Shown one piece after another: positions 17,441 to 26,478 of a DNA stretch of 64,000 bases. The first letter of the stretch is position 1; each line of letters opens with the position of its first letter. The notes beneath the pieces are model-generated. The model was not told the DNA's origin, did no database searches, and saw nothing but the letters and a program-made list of their open reading frames with translations. The position numbers were made by a program, and so were the translations under genes. This DNA comes from Marinobacter nitratireducens. GTDB taxonomy: Bacteria > Pseudomonadota > Gammaproteobacteria > Pseudomonadales > Oleiphilaceae. Location of the stretch: the NCBI RefSeq assembly GCF_000708045.1, contig NZ_ANIE01000003.1, positions 496,001 to 560,000 of the forward strand. The letters run 5' to 3'.

Positions 17441-18886
17441 TCAGTTTCCTCCCTGGTTAGCAGGCTTAACGAGAGCACTGTCGATTTGGTCATCGTGCTC
17501 GATCTCGAACGGAACATGAGCCGCAGAGAAAGGACGCATCGGGCGCTCGGCTTCGTGTTCGTCTTCGTCGTGGCGATCTTCAAGGCCAACGTAAAGAACC
17601 CGCATCAGGTAATAGACCCCGGCGGTGAACACCAGTGCATAGACAACCACATAACCGATCAAGGTAAAGAGCGCCATGCCGCCGGTCAGGGACGGAGTAA
17701 CCGCCGAGGCCTGATCCATGATGCCGTAGACGAGCCACGGCGCGCGGCCGATCTCGGTCACAAACCAGCCGCTCAGCACTGCGAGGAAGGGGGAAATGCT
17801 CATAAATCGCAGCCCCTGCAGATACCACGTCGATTTGTAATAGCGCCCTCCGGCTCGCAGGAACAGGCCAGCAACCGCAAACAGAATCATCAACACACCC
17901 AGCCCGACCATCACGCGGAACGACCAGAACACGATGGCCACCGGCGGTTGTTCCGCCACGGGTACGTCCTTCAGACCGGGTACCACACCGTCCCATTTAT
18001 GGGTGAGGATCATGCTCGCCAGGCTCGGAATACCGATCTCATAGAGGTTTTCCTGGTTTTCCTGATCCGGAATCGCAAACAGCAGCAACGGAACATGAGA
18101 CGACGTCTCCCAGTTACCCTCCATGGCAGCTACCTTCGTGGGCTGGTGTTCCAGGGTATTCAGACCATGGAAATCACCCACAACCAGCTGTGCAGGGGCG
18201 ATGAAGAGCAGCAGCCAAAGGCACATCGAAAGCGCCTTGCGGTTCGCTTCCACTTCTCGACCTCGGAGCAGATACCAGGCGCTGACACCGGCCACGACAA
18301 AACTTCCAGTGAGGAAAGAGGCCAGGGCCATATGCATGAAACGGTAGGGGAAAGACGGGTTGAAGATTGCTTCACTCCAGGAGGTTACATGAAACACGCC
18401 GTCACGAAGCTCAAAGCCGGCAGGCGTTTGCATCCAACTGTTCGCAGAAAGAATCCAGAAGGATGAAATGAATGTGCCGGTAGCGACCATGATCGCCGCA
18501 AACAGATGCAGTCCCGGTGGCACCTTGTCTCGACCGAATAGCAACACGCCGAGGAATGCGGCCTCCAGGAAGAAGGCGGTGATCACCTCATAGCTGAGTA
18601 TCGGCCCAAGAAAGTTGGCGCTGGCCTGGGCGAAGTTGCTCCAGTTGGTGCCAAACTGGAACGACATGACAATGCCGGAGACGACACCCATCCCGAAAAC
18701 GACGGCAAACACCTTGGTCCAGAAACCGGATAGCTTGGTCCATACCGGATTCTCGGTTTTGTAGGCCAGGCCTTCAAGAACCGCGATGTAGGAAGCGAGG
18801 CCGATGGTAAACACCGGAAAAATGGCGTGAAATGACACCACAAACGCGAACTGCATTCGCGATAGGATGAGAGGATCTAGTTCCAT
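17441..18886 (-). CDS. cydA: Cytochrome bd-type quinol oxidase subunit I, cyanide-insensitive (short Q-loop) kind
   Basis: 481 residues from ATG 18886, with GGAGGG upstream. Heme b595 ligand His20 lies in VSFHAIFPVF; QFGTNWS, WILSANSWMQTP and the GRAPW motif are all present. The Q-loop after YEIGIPSLASMI is short and runs into LKDVPVAEQPP, which is the pattern of CioA rather than E. coli CydA. It oxidises ubiquinol and reduces oxygen with high affinity in the inner membrane. It heads the four-gene operon. A degenerate FNR/ANR-like half-site lies about 155 bases upstream. Confidence 0.95.
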   Translation of the reverse strand: MELDPLILSRMQFAFVVSFHAIFPVFTIGLASYIAVLEGLAYKTENPVWTKLSGFWTKVFAVVFGMGVVSGIVMSFQFGTNWSNFAQASANFLGPILSYEVITAFFLEAAFLGVLLFGRDKVPPGLHLFAAIMVATGTFISSFWILSANSWMQTPAGFELRDGVFHVTSWSEAIFNPSFPYRFMHMALASFLTGSFVVAGVSAWYLLRGREVEANRKALSMCLWLLLFIAPAQLVVGDFHGLNTLEHQPTKVAAMEGNWETSSHVPLLLFAIPDQENQENLYEIGIPSLASMILTHKWDGVVPGLKDVPVAEQPPVAIVFWSFRVMVGLGVLMILFAVAGLFLRAGGRYYKSTWYLQGLRFMSISPFLAVLSGWFVTEIGRAPWLVYGIMDQASAVTPSLTGGMALFTLIGYVVVYALVFTAGVYYLMRVLYVGLEDRHDEDEHEAERPMRPFSAAHVPFEIEHDDQIDSALVKPANQGGN

Positions 18887-19068
18887 GGGAACCCTCCGGT
18901 AGCGCACTCATGACAAATAGCGGGAACAGCGTTCCTGCACGGCCGCTGCACAGGCTTATTTTGTTGATTGTTGTTACCGGCAGTGTCGGAATTATTACGA
19001 AAAACAGCAGTCACAAACATGGGGCGAAATGTCGCACCCTTGATTTATGACAAGAGTCAGCAATCAGT

Positions 19069-19710
19069 ATGGGCCAGCCGATGAGCTTTTACGAAGACAA
19101 GATACTTCCACACATCATAGATAAAGCCTGTTCTATGGGCCAGGTGATGAAACTGCGCAGCCAGGTGGTGCCGCAGGCCAAAGGTAAGGTACTGGAAGTG
19201 GGCATGGGCTCGGGCATCAACCTTGAATTCTACAACCCGGAGCACGTTGAACTCGTGTACGGCCTGGAGCCATCGGAGGGTATGCGACGCAAGGCCCTGC
19301 CGAACCTTGAGCGTGCCAGTGTCGACGTGGAGTGGCTCGACCTGCCCGGAGAGCAAATTCCGCTAGCGGATGAGAGCGTAGACACGGTATTGCTGACCTT
19401 TACGCTGTGCACCATTCCGGACTGGCACGCAGCTCTGCAGCAAATGAAACGCGTCCTGAAACCGGGCGGGGAGCTGCTGTTCCTGGAACACGGTGAATCC
19501 CCGGATACGAGCACGCAGAAGTGGCAGCATCGAATTACCCCAGGCTGGAAAAAACTCGCCGGCGGCTGCCATTTGAACCGCAACATCGCCGACCTTATCC
19601 GCCTCGCAGGGTTCGAGATCCAGGAGCTGGAAAACCTGTACATCCCGAAGGCACCCAGGATCGCCGGCTACATCTACAAGGGCAGGGCAACCAAGCCCAC
19701 GCAAAGCTGA
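19069..19710 (+). CDS. Class I SAM-dependent methyltransferase
   Basis: 213 residues. The SAM-binding motif VLEVGMGSGINL lies near residues 43-54, acidic loop YGLEPS near 64, and motif LKPGGELLFLEHGES near 140. The final segment HLNRNIADLIRLAGFEIQELENLYIPKAPR resembles the METTL7/UbiE-like methyltransferases seen in proteobacteria. It is soluble. No ribosome site is obvious before either ATG 19069 or ATG 19081. It is divergent from cydA. Substrate unknown. Confidence 0.82.
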   Translation: MGQPMSFYEDKILPHIIDKACSMGQVMKLRSQVVPQAKGKVLEVGMGSGINLEFYNPEHVELVYGLEPSEGMRRKALPNLERASVDVEWLDLPGEQIPLADESVDTVLLTFTLCTIPDWHAALQQMKRVLKPGGELLFLEHGESPDTSTQKWQHRITPGWKKLAGGCHLNRNIADLIRLAGFEIQELENLYIPKAPRIAGYIYKGRATKPTQS

Positions 19711-19735
19711 ATTGGACCGGGGGAGTGATTCGGAA

Positions 19736-19762
19736 TTGCGTTACCGAACACGGCCTTATACA
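19736..19762 (+). promoter_or_regulatory. Possible promoter of the tRNA-Leu gene
   Basis: A TTGCGT (19736) and TATACA (19757) pair with a 15-base spacer lies 30 bases before the tRNA. The -10 is followed by a GC-rich discriminator (CCGCCCG), as in stable-RNA promoters. The spacer is short, so this is tentative. Confidence 0.3.
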
Positions 19763-19791
19763 ATTCCGCCCGTCATAATCTCCCTCCGAAT

Positions 19792-19878
19792 GCCCGGATG
19801 GTGAAATTGGTAGACACAAGAGACTTAAAATCTCTCGGCCGCAAGGCCGTGCCGGTTCGATTCCGGCTCCGGGCACCA
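19792..19878 (+). tRNA. tRNA-Leu (anticodon UAA)
   Basis: 87 bases including an encoded CCA. The acceptor stem GCCCGGA pairs with TCCGGGC. The anticodon stem AGAGA/TCTCT encloses the loop CTTAAAA with anticodon TAA at 19826-19828. A long variable arm (CGGCCGCAAGGCCG) and the T-loop GGTTCGATTCC are typical of class II leucine tRNAs. It reads UUA and UUG codons. It stands alone; no integrase or attachment-site duplication is visible next to it. Confidence 0.97.
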
Positions 19879-19933
19879 TCATTGACGACGGTTTACGTTC
19901 TAAAAGCTGTCGACCCGTTTCGCAGATGTGAAC

Positions 19934-21565
19934 TCAAACCACGGCCTCAGGCTTTCGATAACAGAAAACCCGATTCCTTCCGTTTGCCTTGGCGGCATAA
20001 AGCGCCTTGTCCGCGCTTCTCATCAGCGCAGTCGCTGAGCGGGTTTCGGCTTCGCGGGTGCTGGTTACGCCCACGCTCAGGGTGACCACGCTCGCCATGG
20101 GCGAGGCCTCGTGAATGAGCGCCAGCTCCTCAACGGCTTTCCGGAGCTTTTCGGCGTAGCGTGTTGCTACGTCCAGCGAAGTGTTCGGCATGAGCACGCT
20201 GAACTCTTCTCCGCCGGTTCGGGCGATCAGGAAGCCGGTGCCTTCCAGGCTTTTCTGCATACCCTCAGCGACCTTTACGAGGCACACGTCGCCGGCCTGG
20301 TGGCCGTACTGGTCGTTGTACTTTTTGAAGTGATCGATATCGACCATCATGGCCGATAATTCCTTTTCGTCGCCCTCAGCCAGTTGCTGCTCCAACGTCG
20401 CGTCATACTTGCGTCGGTTGGGCAGAGTGGTCAGTGGGTCCTGCATGGAGAGGGCTTTGAGGGTTTTGGCCTGATTGTTCTGTCGATTAATCATGCGCTG
20501 GAAGTGCCGGGCCAGTTTGCCGAACTCATCTTTACGGATGAGCAGGCTAGAGGGCACTCGGGACAGCTCTCCGAAATTGGTGGTGGATTCGAAGGTGTGC
20601 TGATTACTGGTAAACCGGATGAATTGGCTTAGGGGTCGTAACACCACAGTAAACAGCAACAGTAGGACCAACCCGATCACGGCAATGAGCAGCGCGGCGG
20701 TCCAGCTCAGAGCATAGCGAAAGGTTTCTGTGCCAGCTTTAAAGCGGTCTCTGGGAATGCGAGTGTTTAGGATCAGATCGTACCCGGGGGTGTCGCTCCG
20801 CAGGTAGTGGGACGATCGGAGTGCGTCGTCACTGCGCTGCAGGTTGATTTGATGGTCCGATTGGCTACCGGCGGGCTGCGCCAGGATTTGTACCGGCAGG
20901 CCGGTTTGTTCTTCCAGAAGATTGGTCAGCCTCGCATCGATCAGTCGAATGGTTAATAGCCAACCTTTGCGTGGGCCCTGACGATCGGTACGCAATATCG
21001 GTGCAATGGCGGCGAGTGAGGCTCTGGGGTGGGCCAGATTAAAGGACAAACCCGAGTCCGGAACGTCTGCCAGGATAGGGCGTACGCTCTTTACCATCGG
21101 TTCCGCCCACTCGCAGGGGCCCATCGCGCGGGTACACAGGCTATAGGCGTTTGTTTCCGGATCGATACCCGCTACAAACGCCGGGGCACCTTCGGCATCG
21201 AAGAACACCATGAGTTGTGTGTGCAGGTCCTCGAACATCTCTTTACTGAAGTTCGCATCGGCATAGGTGGTGTGTTGGCCCTGAATGAATTCGTAGGTGT
21301 CGTCCCAATGCGCCCAGTCCCTGACGTGAGCCATCAATGCCGCGCGGTTCTGGTTCAGGGAGTTTTCAATGCGAAGCAGTTCTTTGTTGGCTAATGCTAC
21401 TTCTTCCCGCATTAAAGCCGGTGCGAACACGAAGTGGTCAATGAGAAACAACGCAGATACGGCCACAACAAGGAGAGTGCCGAGATAGGCCACAAAGCGG
21501 CGAATAAGTGAGTGGAAGCCAGATGTCATCTGTGTGTGTCTCGTGATCATTTGAACAGTGTGCAT
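19934..21565 (-). CDS. CHASE4-GGDEF membrane diguanylate cyclase
   Basis: 543 residues. A transmembrane helix near residues 28-48 is followed by a periplasmic CHASE4 sensor (about 50-270, with RDWAHWDDTYEF). A second helix near 285-310, a HAMP-like linker and a C-terminal GGDEF domain (about 370-535) with an intact GGEEF active site follow. It makes cyclic di-GMP from GTP. No RxxD inhibitory site precedes GGEEF, so product inhibition is probably weak. Starts at 21565, 21550 or 21529 are possible; the first has an AGGTG four bases upstream. It stands alone. Confidence 0.9.
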   Translation of the reverse strand: MHTVQMITRHTQMTSGFHSLIRRFVAYLGTLLVVAVSALFLIDHFVFAPALMREEVALANKELLRIENSLNQNRAALMAHVRDWAHWDDTYEFIQGQHTTYADANFSKEMFEDLHTQLMVFFDAEGAPAFVAGIDPETNAYSLCTRAMGPCEWAEPMVKSVRPILADVPDSGLSFNLAHPRASLAAIAPILRTDRQGPRKGWLLTIRLIDARLTNLLEEQTGLPVQILAQPAGSQSDHQINLQRSDDALRSSHYLRSDTPGYDLILNTRIPRDRFKAGTETFRYALSWTAALLIAVIGLVLLLLFTVVLRPLSQFIRFTSNQHTFESTTNFGELSRVPSSLLIRKDEFGKLARHFQRMINRQNNQAKTLKALSMQDPLTTLPNRRKYDATLEQQLAEGDEKELSAMMVDIDHFKKYNDQYGHQAGDVCLVKVAEGMQKSLEGTGFLIARTGGEEFSVLMPNTSLDVATRYAEKLRKAVEELALIHEASPMASVVTLSVGVTSTREAETRSATALMRSADKALYAAKANGRNRVFCYRKPEAVV

Positions 21566-21780
21566 TATGCACCTGTTATCTTTCCTTACCAGTTAAAGCT
21601 TACTATGTTGCTAAAATGGACACATTGGGTAAAACACCTAGGTTTTGGCAGGTTTTACGGTAGTTGACGTTTTTGAATGGGTACGTCCTGTCCTGCGACA
21701 AAAGTCGCTTCGACACGGTGAGTTTGCTAGGGAATACTGAAACCATCCCATAATCCACAGAATAACCAGATGGAGCGGCT

Positions 21781-22572
21781 ATGAGCACGAATGCGAAGCC
21801 CTTGGTGCACAAGTACAGCGAGCACGGAATAACCACGCTGACCCTGGATCAACCGGAACGCCGTAACAGCTTGTCGATGGCGATGCTGAAAGCGCTATCG
21901 GATGAGTTGGACCAGATCGCCGAGGACCCGGCTACCCGGGTAGTGGTGCTTGCCGCACATGGAAACGTGTTCTGTGCCGGGCACGATCTCAAGGAAATTC
22001 GGGAGCAGCTGGACAGTGATCAGTTCCAGCTGGAGCTGTTCCAGCAGTGCAGTAAGGTGATGCAGCAGATCGTGAATCTTCCCAGACCTGTGATTGCCCG
22101 TGTTGCCGGTATCGCCACGGCGGCAGGCTGTCAGCTTGTTGCCAGTTGTGACCTGGCGGTGGCGGCAGATACCGCAAGATTCGCAACACCCGGCGTCAAT
22201 ATCGGGCTGTTCTGCTCCACGCCGATGGTGGCGCTGTCTCGCAATGTCTCTCGGAAACACGCCATGGAGATGCTGCTGACAGGGGAGATGATCGGCGCCA
22301 TCAAGGCCGAGCGCATCGGGCTGGTGAACCGGGTTGTCGACGAGCAGGTGCTCGATGAAACAGTCTACTCCCTGGCCAACACCATTGCCGGCAAGTCCAG
22401 CCATACCCTGAAGATCGGGAAGGAGGCCTTCTATAAGCAACTGGAAATGCCACTCTCAGAAGCCTACGACTACACCTCACAGGTGATGGCAGACAATCTC
22501 AAAGCGGATGATGCGGGCGAGGGGATCTGTGCGTTTCTGGATAAGCGCAAGCCGGACTGGAAGGATAGCTAA
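21781..22572 (+). CDS. Crotonase-fold protein, ECHDC3-like
   Basis: 263 residues. The crotonase fold is clear: LTLDQPERRNSL, the oxyanion segment FCAGHDLKEI, and GIATAAGCQLVASCDLA. It resembles human ECHDC3 along its whole length, including ATPGVNIGLFCSTP and GKEAFYKQLE. The two catalytic glutamates of enoyl-CoA hydratase are replaced by Gln (GCQL) and Gly (TPGV), so hydration of enoyl-CoA is doubtful. A GGAG ribosome site is well placed. The acyl-CoA substrate and reaction are unknown. Confidence 0.85.
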   Translation: MSTNAKPLVHKYSEHGITTLTLDQPERRNSLSMAMLKALSDELDQIAEDPATRVVVLAAHGNVFCAGHDLKEIREQLDSDQFQLELFQQCSKVMQQIVNLPRPVIARVAGIATAAGCQLVASCDLAVAADTARFATPGVNIGLFCSTPMVALSRNVSRKHAMEMLLTGEMIGAIKAERIGLVNRVVDEQVLDETVYSLANTIAGKSSHTLKIGKEAFYKQLEMPLSEAYDYTSQVMADNLKADDAGEGICAFLDKRKPDWKDS

Positions 22573-22584
22573 AGCCCTTCGCGC

Positions 22585-23082
22585 TTATTCTGGGCAGTTG
22601 GTGGCGCCGACAAGCAGGCGGTCACCAACGCCAATCCTGTTGGTCTCGAAATACCCCGAATTCATCTCAATGGCATATCGGAAGGGCTTCCCGGCGGGGT
22701 AGGTGGGGCACTGGCTGCTATCGGACGAGGCGCATGGCGTCATGGTCTGGATGTTGACGATACGCTTGCTTGACGAAAGATAGGCGATATCCAGCGGTAT
22801 GAGTGTGTTGTACATCCAGAAGCCGTGGTCAGGGGACCGGTTCTGGTCGTAGATAAAAAGCATTCCAGTGTGCTCGGCTAATCGCGTGCGCTCCATCAGG
22901 CCTCGTTGCCGCTCGTTGAACGTCCGGGCGATCTCCAGGACAACTGGGAAAGCCCGGTTGCCGCTGATGAAGCACCCCGGGCGTTGTTCCAGACCGGTTT
23001 GTGGTGCGGCGACGGCAGACAGACTACCGGCAACCGCAACGGCAAGCGCCGCTCCACGAGCGCACCGCCGCAACCGGTTCAT
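22585..23082 (-). CDS. DUF192 family secreted protein
   Basis: 165 residues from ATG 23082. A signal peptide spans about residues 1-26 ([22 protein letters not shown]). The rest is the DUF192 fold: [42 protein letters not shown] and a [11 protein letters not shown] segment. The function of DUF192 is not established. The start overlaps the end of the ABC permease gene (ATGA), so it is translationally coupled to the exporter. A frame extending upstream to 23205 lies inside the permease gene and is rejected. Confidence 0.85.
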   Translation of the reverse strand: MNRLRRCARGAALAVAVAGSLSAVAAPQTGLEQRPGCFISGNRAFPVVLEIARTFNERQRGLMERTRLAEHTGMLFIYDQNRSPDHGFWMYNTLIPLDIAYLSSSKRIVNIQTMTPCASSDSSQCPTYPAGKPFRYAIEMNSGYFETNRIGVGDRLLVGATNCPE

Positions 23083-23840
23083 GAGCGGAGACGGTACCCG
23101 GTTTTGAAGATCCACCAGATGCTCGCCATGCAGCCCAGCATGAACACCATTGTCATCCCTACGCTGATGCCCACGTGCACGTCGGAGACCCCATAGAATG
23201 CCCACCGAAATCCGCTGATCAGGTACACCACCGGGTTGAACAGACTGATGGTCTGCCAGACCTCTGGCAGCATGTCGATGGAATAAAAGGTACCGCCAAG
23301 GAATACCAGTGGTGTCACCACCATCATGGGGACGATCTGGAGTTTCTCGAAGCCATCAGCCCAGATGCCGATGATGAATCCGAACAGACTGAAGGTGATG
23401 GAGGTCAGTATCAGGAACGAGATCATCCAGATTGGATGGAGAACACTGTAATCCACAAACAATCGAGCGGTCGCGAGGATGATCAGCCCGAGGATGACCG
23501 ACTTGGTGGCGGCTGCGCCCACGTAACCAAGCACCACTTCCACGTAGGACACCGGTGCCGACAGCACCTCGTAGATGGTGCCAGAGAATTTGGGCATGTA
23601 GATACCGAAAGAGGCGTTGGAAATGCTCTGCATCAACAGCGACAGCATGACCAATCCGGGAATGATGTACGCCCCGTAACTGATGCTGTCGATGTCGCCC
23701 ATTCGGGAACCAATGGCCGAACCAAAGACCACGAAGTATAGGCAGGTGGAGATGACCGGGGCGAGCACACTCTGCATTACGGTGCGTTTCATCCGGGCCA
23801 TTTCGAAGTTGTAGATAGCGCGAACGCCGTAGAGGTTCAT
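23079..23840 (-). CDS. ABC-2 type transporter permease, YadH-like
   Basis: 253 residues with six predicted transmembrane helices and the ABC-2 family signature ([24 protein letters not shown], then [20 protein letters not shown]). This family exports drugs, lipids or polysaccharide; E. coli YadH is the closest recalled relative and its substrate is unknown. It starts 25 bases after the ATPase gene stop, with the ribosome site AGGAGAAAC. Its own stop overlaps the DUF192 gene. Confidence 0.88.
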   Translation of the reverse strand: MNLYGVRAIYNFEMARMKRTVMQSVLAPVISTCLYFVVFGSAIGSRMGDIDSISYGAYIIPGLVMLSLLMQSISNASFGIYMPKFSGTIYEVLSAPVSYVEVVLGYVGAAATKSVILGLIILATARLFVDYSVLHPIWMISFLILTSITFSLFGFIIGIWADGFEKLQIVPMMVVTPLVFLGGTFYSIDMLPEVWQTISLFNPVVYLISGFRWAFYGVSDVHVGISVGMTMVFMLGCMASIWWIFKTGYRLRS

Positions 23841-23865
23841 GCGTTTCTCCTGTTAGCCGGCTGGC

Positions 23866-24831
23866 TTATTCGTGGACCAGCCCGACGAAGATCTCTTCTA
23901 GGGAGCTCTCCCTGGTTTGCAGGTCTCGGTATTCGATGCCCAGGTCCCCCAATGTGCGGAGCAGTCGCGCTACTCCGGCTTGTTGCTGCTGGGAATCAAA
24001 GGTGTAAATGAGCTCATAGCCGTCTTCGGACAGCTCAATCGGTTCGAGGGTCAGTTCACCGGGCAGCTTGTCCAGTTTTGCCTGAAGCTGAAGGCGAAGT
24101 TCTTTCTTGCCCAGCTTGCTCATCAACCGGTCCTTCTCCTCAACGAGGATGATTTCCCCTTGCCGAATCACGCCAATCCGGTCGGCCATTTCCTCGGCTT
24201 CTTCGATGTAATGGGTTGTGAGGATAATGGTGGTTCCGTTCTCCCGGAGTTTACGAACCATTTCCCACATGTCGCGGCGGAGCTCGACATCGACACCGGC
24301 TGTTGGCTCATCGAGAAACAGGATCTGGGGCTCGTGGGAGAGCGCCTTGGCAATCATCACGCGCCGCTTCATGCCACCTGATAACGACATGATCCGATTG
24401 TTGCGCTTGTCCCAGAGCGAGAGATCCTTGAGGACTTTCTCGATGTGCGTGGGCTTGGGCGATTTACCAAACAGCCCCCGGCTGAACGAGACGGCATTCC
24501 AGACGGTTTCGAAGGAATCAGTATTCAGTTCCTGTGGGACCAGCCCAATGGCTGCACGAGCCTTGCGGTAGTCTTTTCGGATGTCGTAGCCAGACGCTTT
24601 GGCTTCGCCACTGGTCAGGTTGACGATACCGCAAATGATGCTGATGAGCGTGGTCTTACCAGCACCATTGGGGCCGAGCAGGGCAAAAATCTCGCCCCGG
24701 TTGATCTCCAGGTTAATCCCTTTCAGGGCCTGGAATCCGTCCTCGTAGACCTTGCTGAGGTTCTTTACGGAGATATCCGGCTGCACGGGCGTGTCCTGTT
24801 TCAAAATGGGTAAGGTATGGAGGCGTGGCAT
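23866..24831 (-). CDS. ABC exporter ATP-binding protein, YadG-like
   Basis: 321 residues. Walker A is [11 protein letters not shown], the signature is LSGGMKRR and Walker B is [12 protein letters not shown]; the switch histidine is in TTHYIEEAE. The [14 protein letters not shown] segment matches the YadG group. The C-terminal 80 residues form the regulatory extension common to ABC-2 ATPases. With the next gene it makes a homodimeric-ATPase exporter. The start at 24831 has no clear ribosome site and the first 18 residues are not conserved, so a later start is possible. Confidence 0.88.
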   Translation of the reverse strand: MPRLHTLPILKQDTPVQPDISVKNLSKVYEDGFQALKGINLEINRGEIFALLGPNGAGKTTLISIICGIVNLTSGEAKASGYDIRKDYRKARAAIGLVPQELNTDSFETVWNAVSFSRGLFGKSPKPTHIEKVLKDLSLWDKRNNRIMSLSGGMKRRVMIAKALSHEPQILFLDEPTAGVDVELRRDMWEMVRKLRENGTTIILTTHYIEEAEEMADRIGVIRQGEIILVEEKDRLMSKLGKKELRLQLQAKLDKLPGELTLEPIELSEDGYELIYTFDSQQQQAGVARLLRTLGDLGIEYRDLQTRESSLEEIFVGLVHE

Positions 24832-24911
24832 TTTCTCATGACTGGCGCCACTTTAGAAACCTTTGCCTTGTTGCGGATTACCTCCATAATGCACTCCGGA
24901 TTTTACGTGGA

Positions 24912-25388
24912 ATGGTTATGTTTAGAGCAATAGCAATTGTCGGATTGATTGTTGGCCTGGTCGCAGCCGTTGTTTTTGGTCCCAGGTATCTGCAGAACGA
25001 TTCATCGTCAGAAACGGCAGGCATTGATCGGCCAGCCTGCGACTTGCTGGCAGGCCCCTGTACCTGGGCGGATGAGCGAGGTGACTGGCGGATGGTGCTC
25101 AAGCCGTTGGGCGATGATGGGCAAGGGCAGGAATACCGTCTTGAGATAGACGCCCCGGTGGAACCAGTGCGTTTCCTGGCGGTGCTGAGGGGCGAGTCCA
25201 TGTATATGGGGGAGTATCCGGTGCCGTTGAAACGGGTTGCGTCGCGCACTTATGAAGCGCGTTTTACTGCCCCCGTCTGCACCGAGGATAACGCCATGGT
25301 TTGGCGGATTGACTTACAGTCCGGCCAAGCGCCTCTTCAAGGTGGTGGTTCGATGAAGCCTATCTTTCAGGCGGCGTCTCATGAATAG
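24912..25388 (+). CDS. Hypothetical membrane-anchored protein
   Basis: 158 residues from ATG 24912, or 156 from ATG 24918. A hydrophobic N-terminal segment (FRAIAIVGLIVGLVAAVVFG) anchors or exports it. The soluble part has three cysteines (CDLLAGPCTW and VCTEDN) and a beta-rich character, compatible with a periplasmic immunoglobulin-like or FixH-like fold, but no family is recognised. It is divergent from the ABC exporter genes and separated from them by 80 bases. Confidence 0.65.
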   Translation: MVMFRAIAIVGLIVGLVAAVVFGPRYLQNDSSSETAGIDRPACDLLAGPCTWADERGDWRMVLKPLGDDGQGQEYRLEIDAPVEPVRFLAVLRGESMYMGEYPVPLKRVASRTYEARFTAPVCTEDNAMVWRIDLQSGQAPLQGGGSMKPIFQAASHE

Positions 25389-25477
25389 GCCTGATGATCC
25401 CTCGATCATGGCTGACATCACCCTGATTTGATGTAAAATTCCTGACACTTAATAACTCAAACGCCAGGGACTACGTG

Positions 25478-25783
25478 ATGGATTACGGGGACAGCGTGCA
25501 GAAAGTGCTGCTACGCAAAATCAGAAAGGCCGAGCAGGATCTGGTTCAGCTCAAACTGGATTACTGTCGGTTCGTGTTTGGACTAACCCACCGGGCCCGA
25601 GTGGTCTCGGCAGGCGTTACCTATGTGGTGAGTTCCGTTGATGTGGAATCCATGGCCAATACAGACGATGGCGAATTCACCCGCCCGGTGATTACGGGGC
25701 TGCCGGCGGATCAGGCTGGGAGTAATGCGGTCGTGCTTGGAACAGACTGGACGCTCGAGAAAACCGCGACGGCCATCAAATAA
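25478..25783 (+). CDS. Conserved-looking small protein, unknown function
   Basis: 101 residues from ATG 25478; AGGGA lies seven bases upstream, which favours it over the GTG at 25475. The N-terminal third is a basic amphipathic helix (VLLRKIRKAEQDLVQLKLDYCRF) and the rest is beta-rich and polar. No signal peptide, membrane segment or known motif is seen. Its last eight bases overlap the end of the convergent gene. Confidence 0.6.
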   Translation: MDYGDSVQKVLLRKIRKAEQDLVQLKLDYCRFVFGLTHRARVVSAGVTYVVSSVDVESMANTDDGEFTRPVITGLPADQAGSNAVVLGTDWTLEKTATAIK

Positions 25784-26342
25784 AGGCGTTGGCAGTGATC
25801 GCCTGATACAGGCTCTGTTCTGGAGACACGTAGTGGTGTCGGCTCCAGAACTCGGCCCCTTCAAGCCCCCCACGAAAGCAGGCCAAGGTCATGCTGCTTG
25901 CGGCGATTGATTGGATTGCCTGTGAGGCGGTGGACTGAGCCAACCCCGTTTTCCGATTAGCGATATAAGTGACCAACTCAATCAGCGACTCCGAGTGACG
26001 AACCGACTTGTCGCACAGAGAACAGGCTGCGCCATAGAGCCACGCAGCCGCATAACACCGCACCAGTTCCGGCGCCTCGGCCAGATTGAGCCCCTGTACC
26101 CGACAATCCCGCTCCTGGAGCCCGGCCAGGATATGAAGCTGCGTGAACAATTCCGTCCGATCCAGTGTTGAAACAGGTGCCTTCTGGCTACCCGACCACC
26201 GGTACTGAGCAGTGGCACTGGCATCCTGGTAGGAAGCCGCTGCAAGAGGCTCGGATCGCGATAATGCCACCATCCTGAGTGCCAGTACGCCCAGCAGTGC
26301 AACGAGCCCGGCCTGGGTAATCAATACCAGTGCGTAAGCCAT
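25776..26342 (-). CDS. Hypothetical single-pass membrane protein
   Basis: 188 residues from ATG 26342. An N-terminal hydrophobic helix (YALVLITQAGLVALLGVLALRMV) is followed by a soluble, alanine-rich helical domain with four or five cysteines (RDCRVQGLN, VRCYAAAWLYGAACSLCDKS). The CSLC pair could bind a metal or form a disulfide. No family is recognised. The frame extends upstream to 26546 but that part has no ribosome site and reads like non-coding sequence. Confidence 0.6.
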   Translation of the reverse strand: MAYALVLITQAGLVALLGVLALRMVALSRSEPLAAASYQDASATAQYRWSGSQKAPVSTLDRTELFTQLHILAGLQERDCRVQGLNLAEAPELVRCYAAAWLYGAACSLCDKSVRHSESLIELVTYIANRKTGLAQSTASQAIQSIAASSMTLACFRGGLEGAEFWSRHHYVSPEQSLYQAITANAFI

Positions 26343-26478
26343 GATCCTTGTACGCTCACATATTTCTGAATGTAAGCAGAGTGTAACGCACTGTAACTGG
26401 GGTGAGGGGTAAACCGTTTGGCAAATTGCAGACAGAATTGGCTGAAATGACGTTTCTGTGACGGAATTCTCAGCGAAA

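Noticed and set aside
17486..18466. 326-codon frame antisense to cydA
   Set aside because: It is entirely inside cydA, with a composition unlike a real protein and no start signal.
19040..19053. FNR/ANR-like site between cydA and the methyltransferase gene
   Set aside because: TTGAT-N4-GACAA has one perfect half but a poor second half. It is suggestive, given that bd oxidases are often oxygen-regulated, but too degenerate to annotate.
19595..19882. Small leftward frame over the tRNA-Leu gene
   Set aside because: It translates the tRNA and its flanks, a common false gene.
19792..19934. Possible integration site at the tRNA gene
   Set aside because: No integrase, repeat of the tRNA 3' end or foreign-looking block follows it; normal chromosomal genes continue on both sides.
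21603..21836. 77-codon leftward frame upstream of the crotonase gene
   Set aside because: It overlaps the start of a well-supported gene, has no ribosome site and no recognisable sequence.
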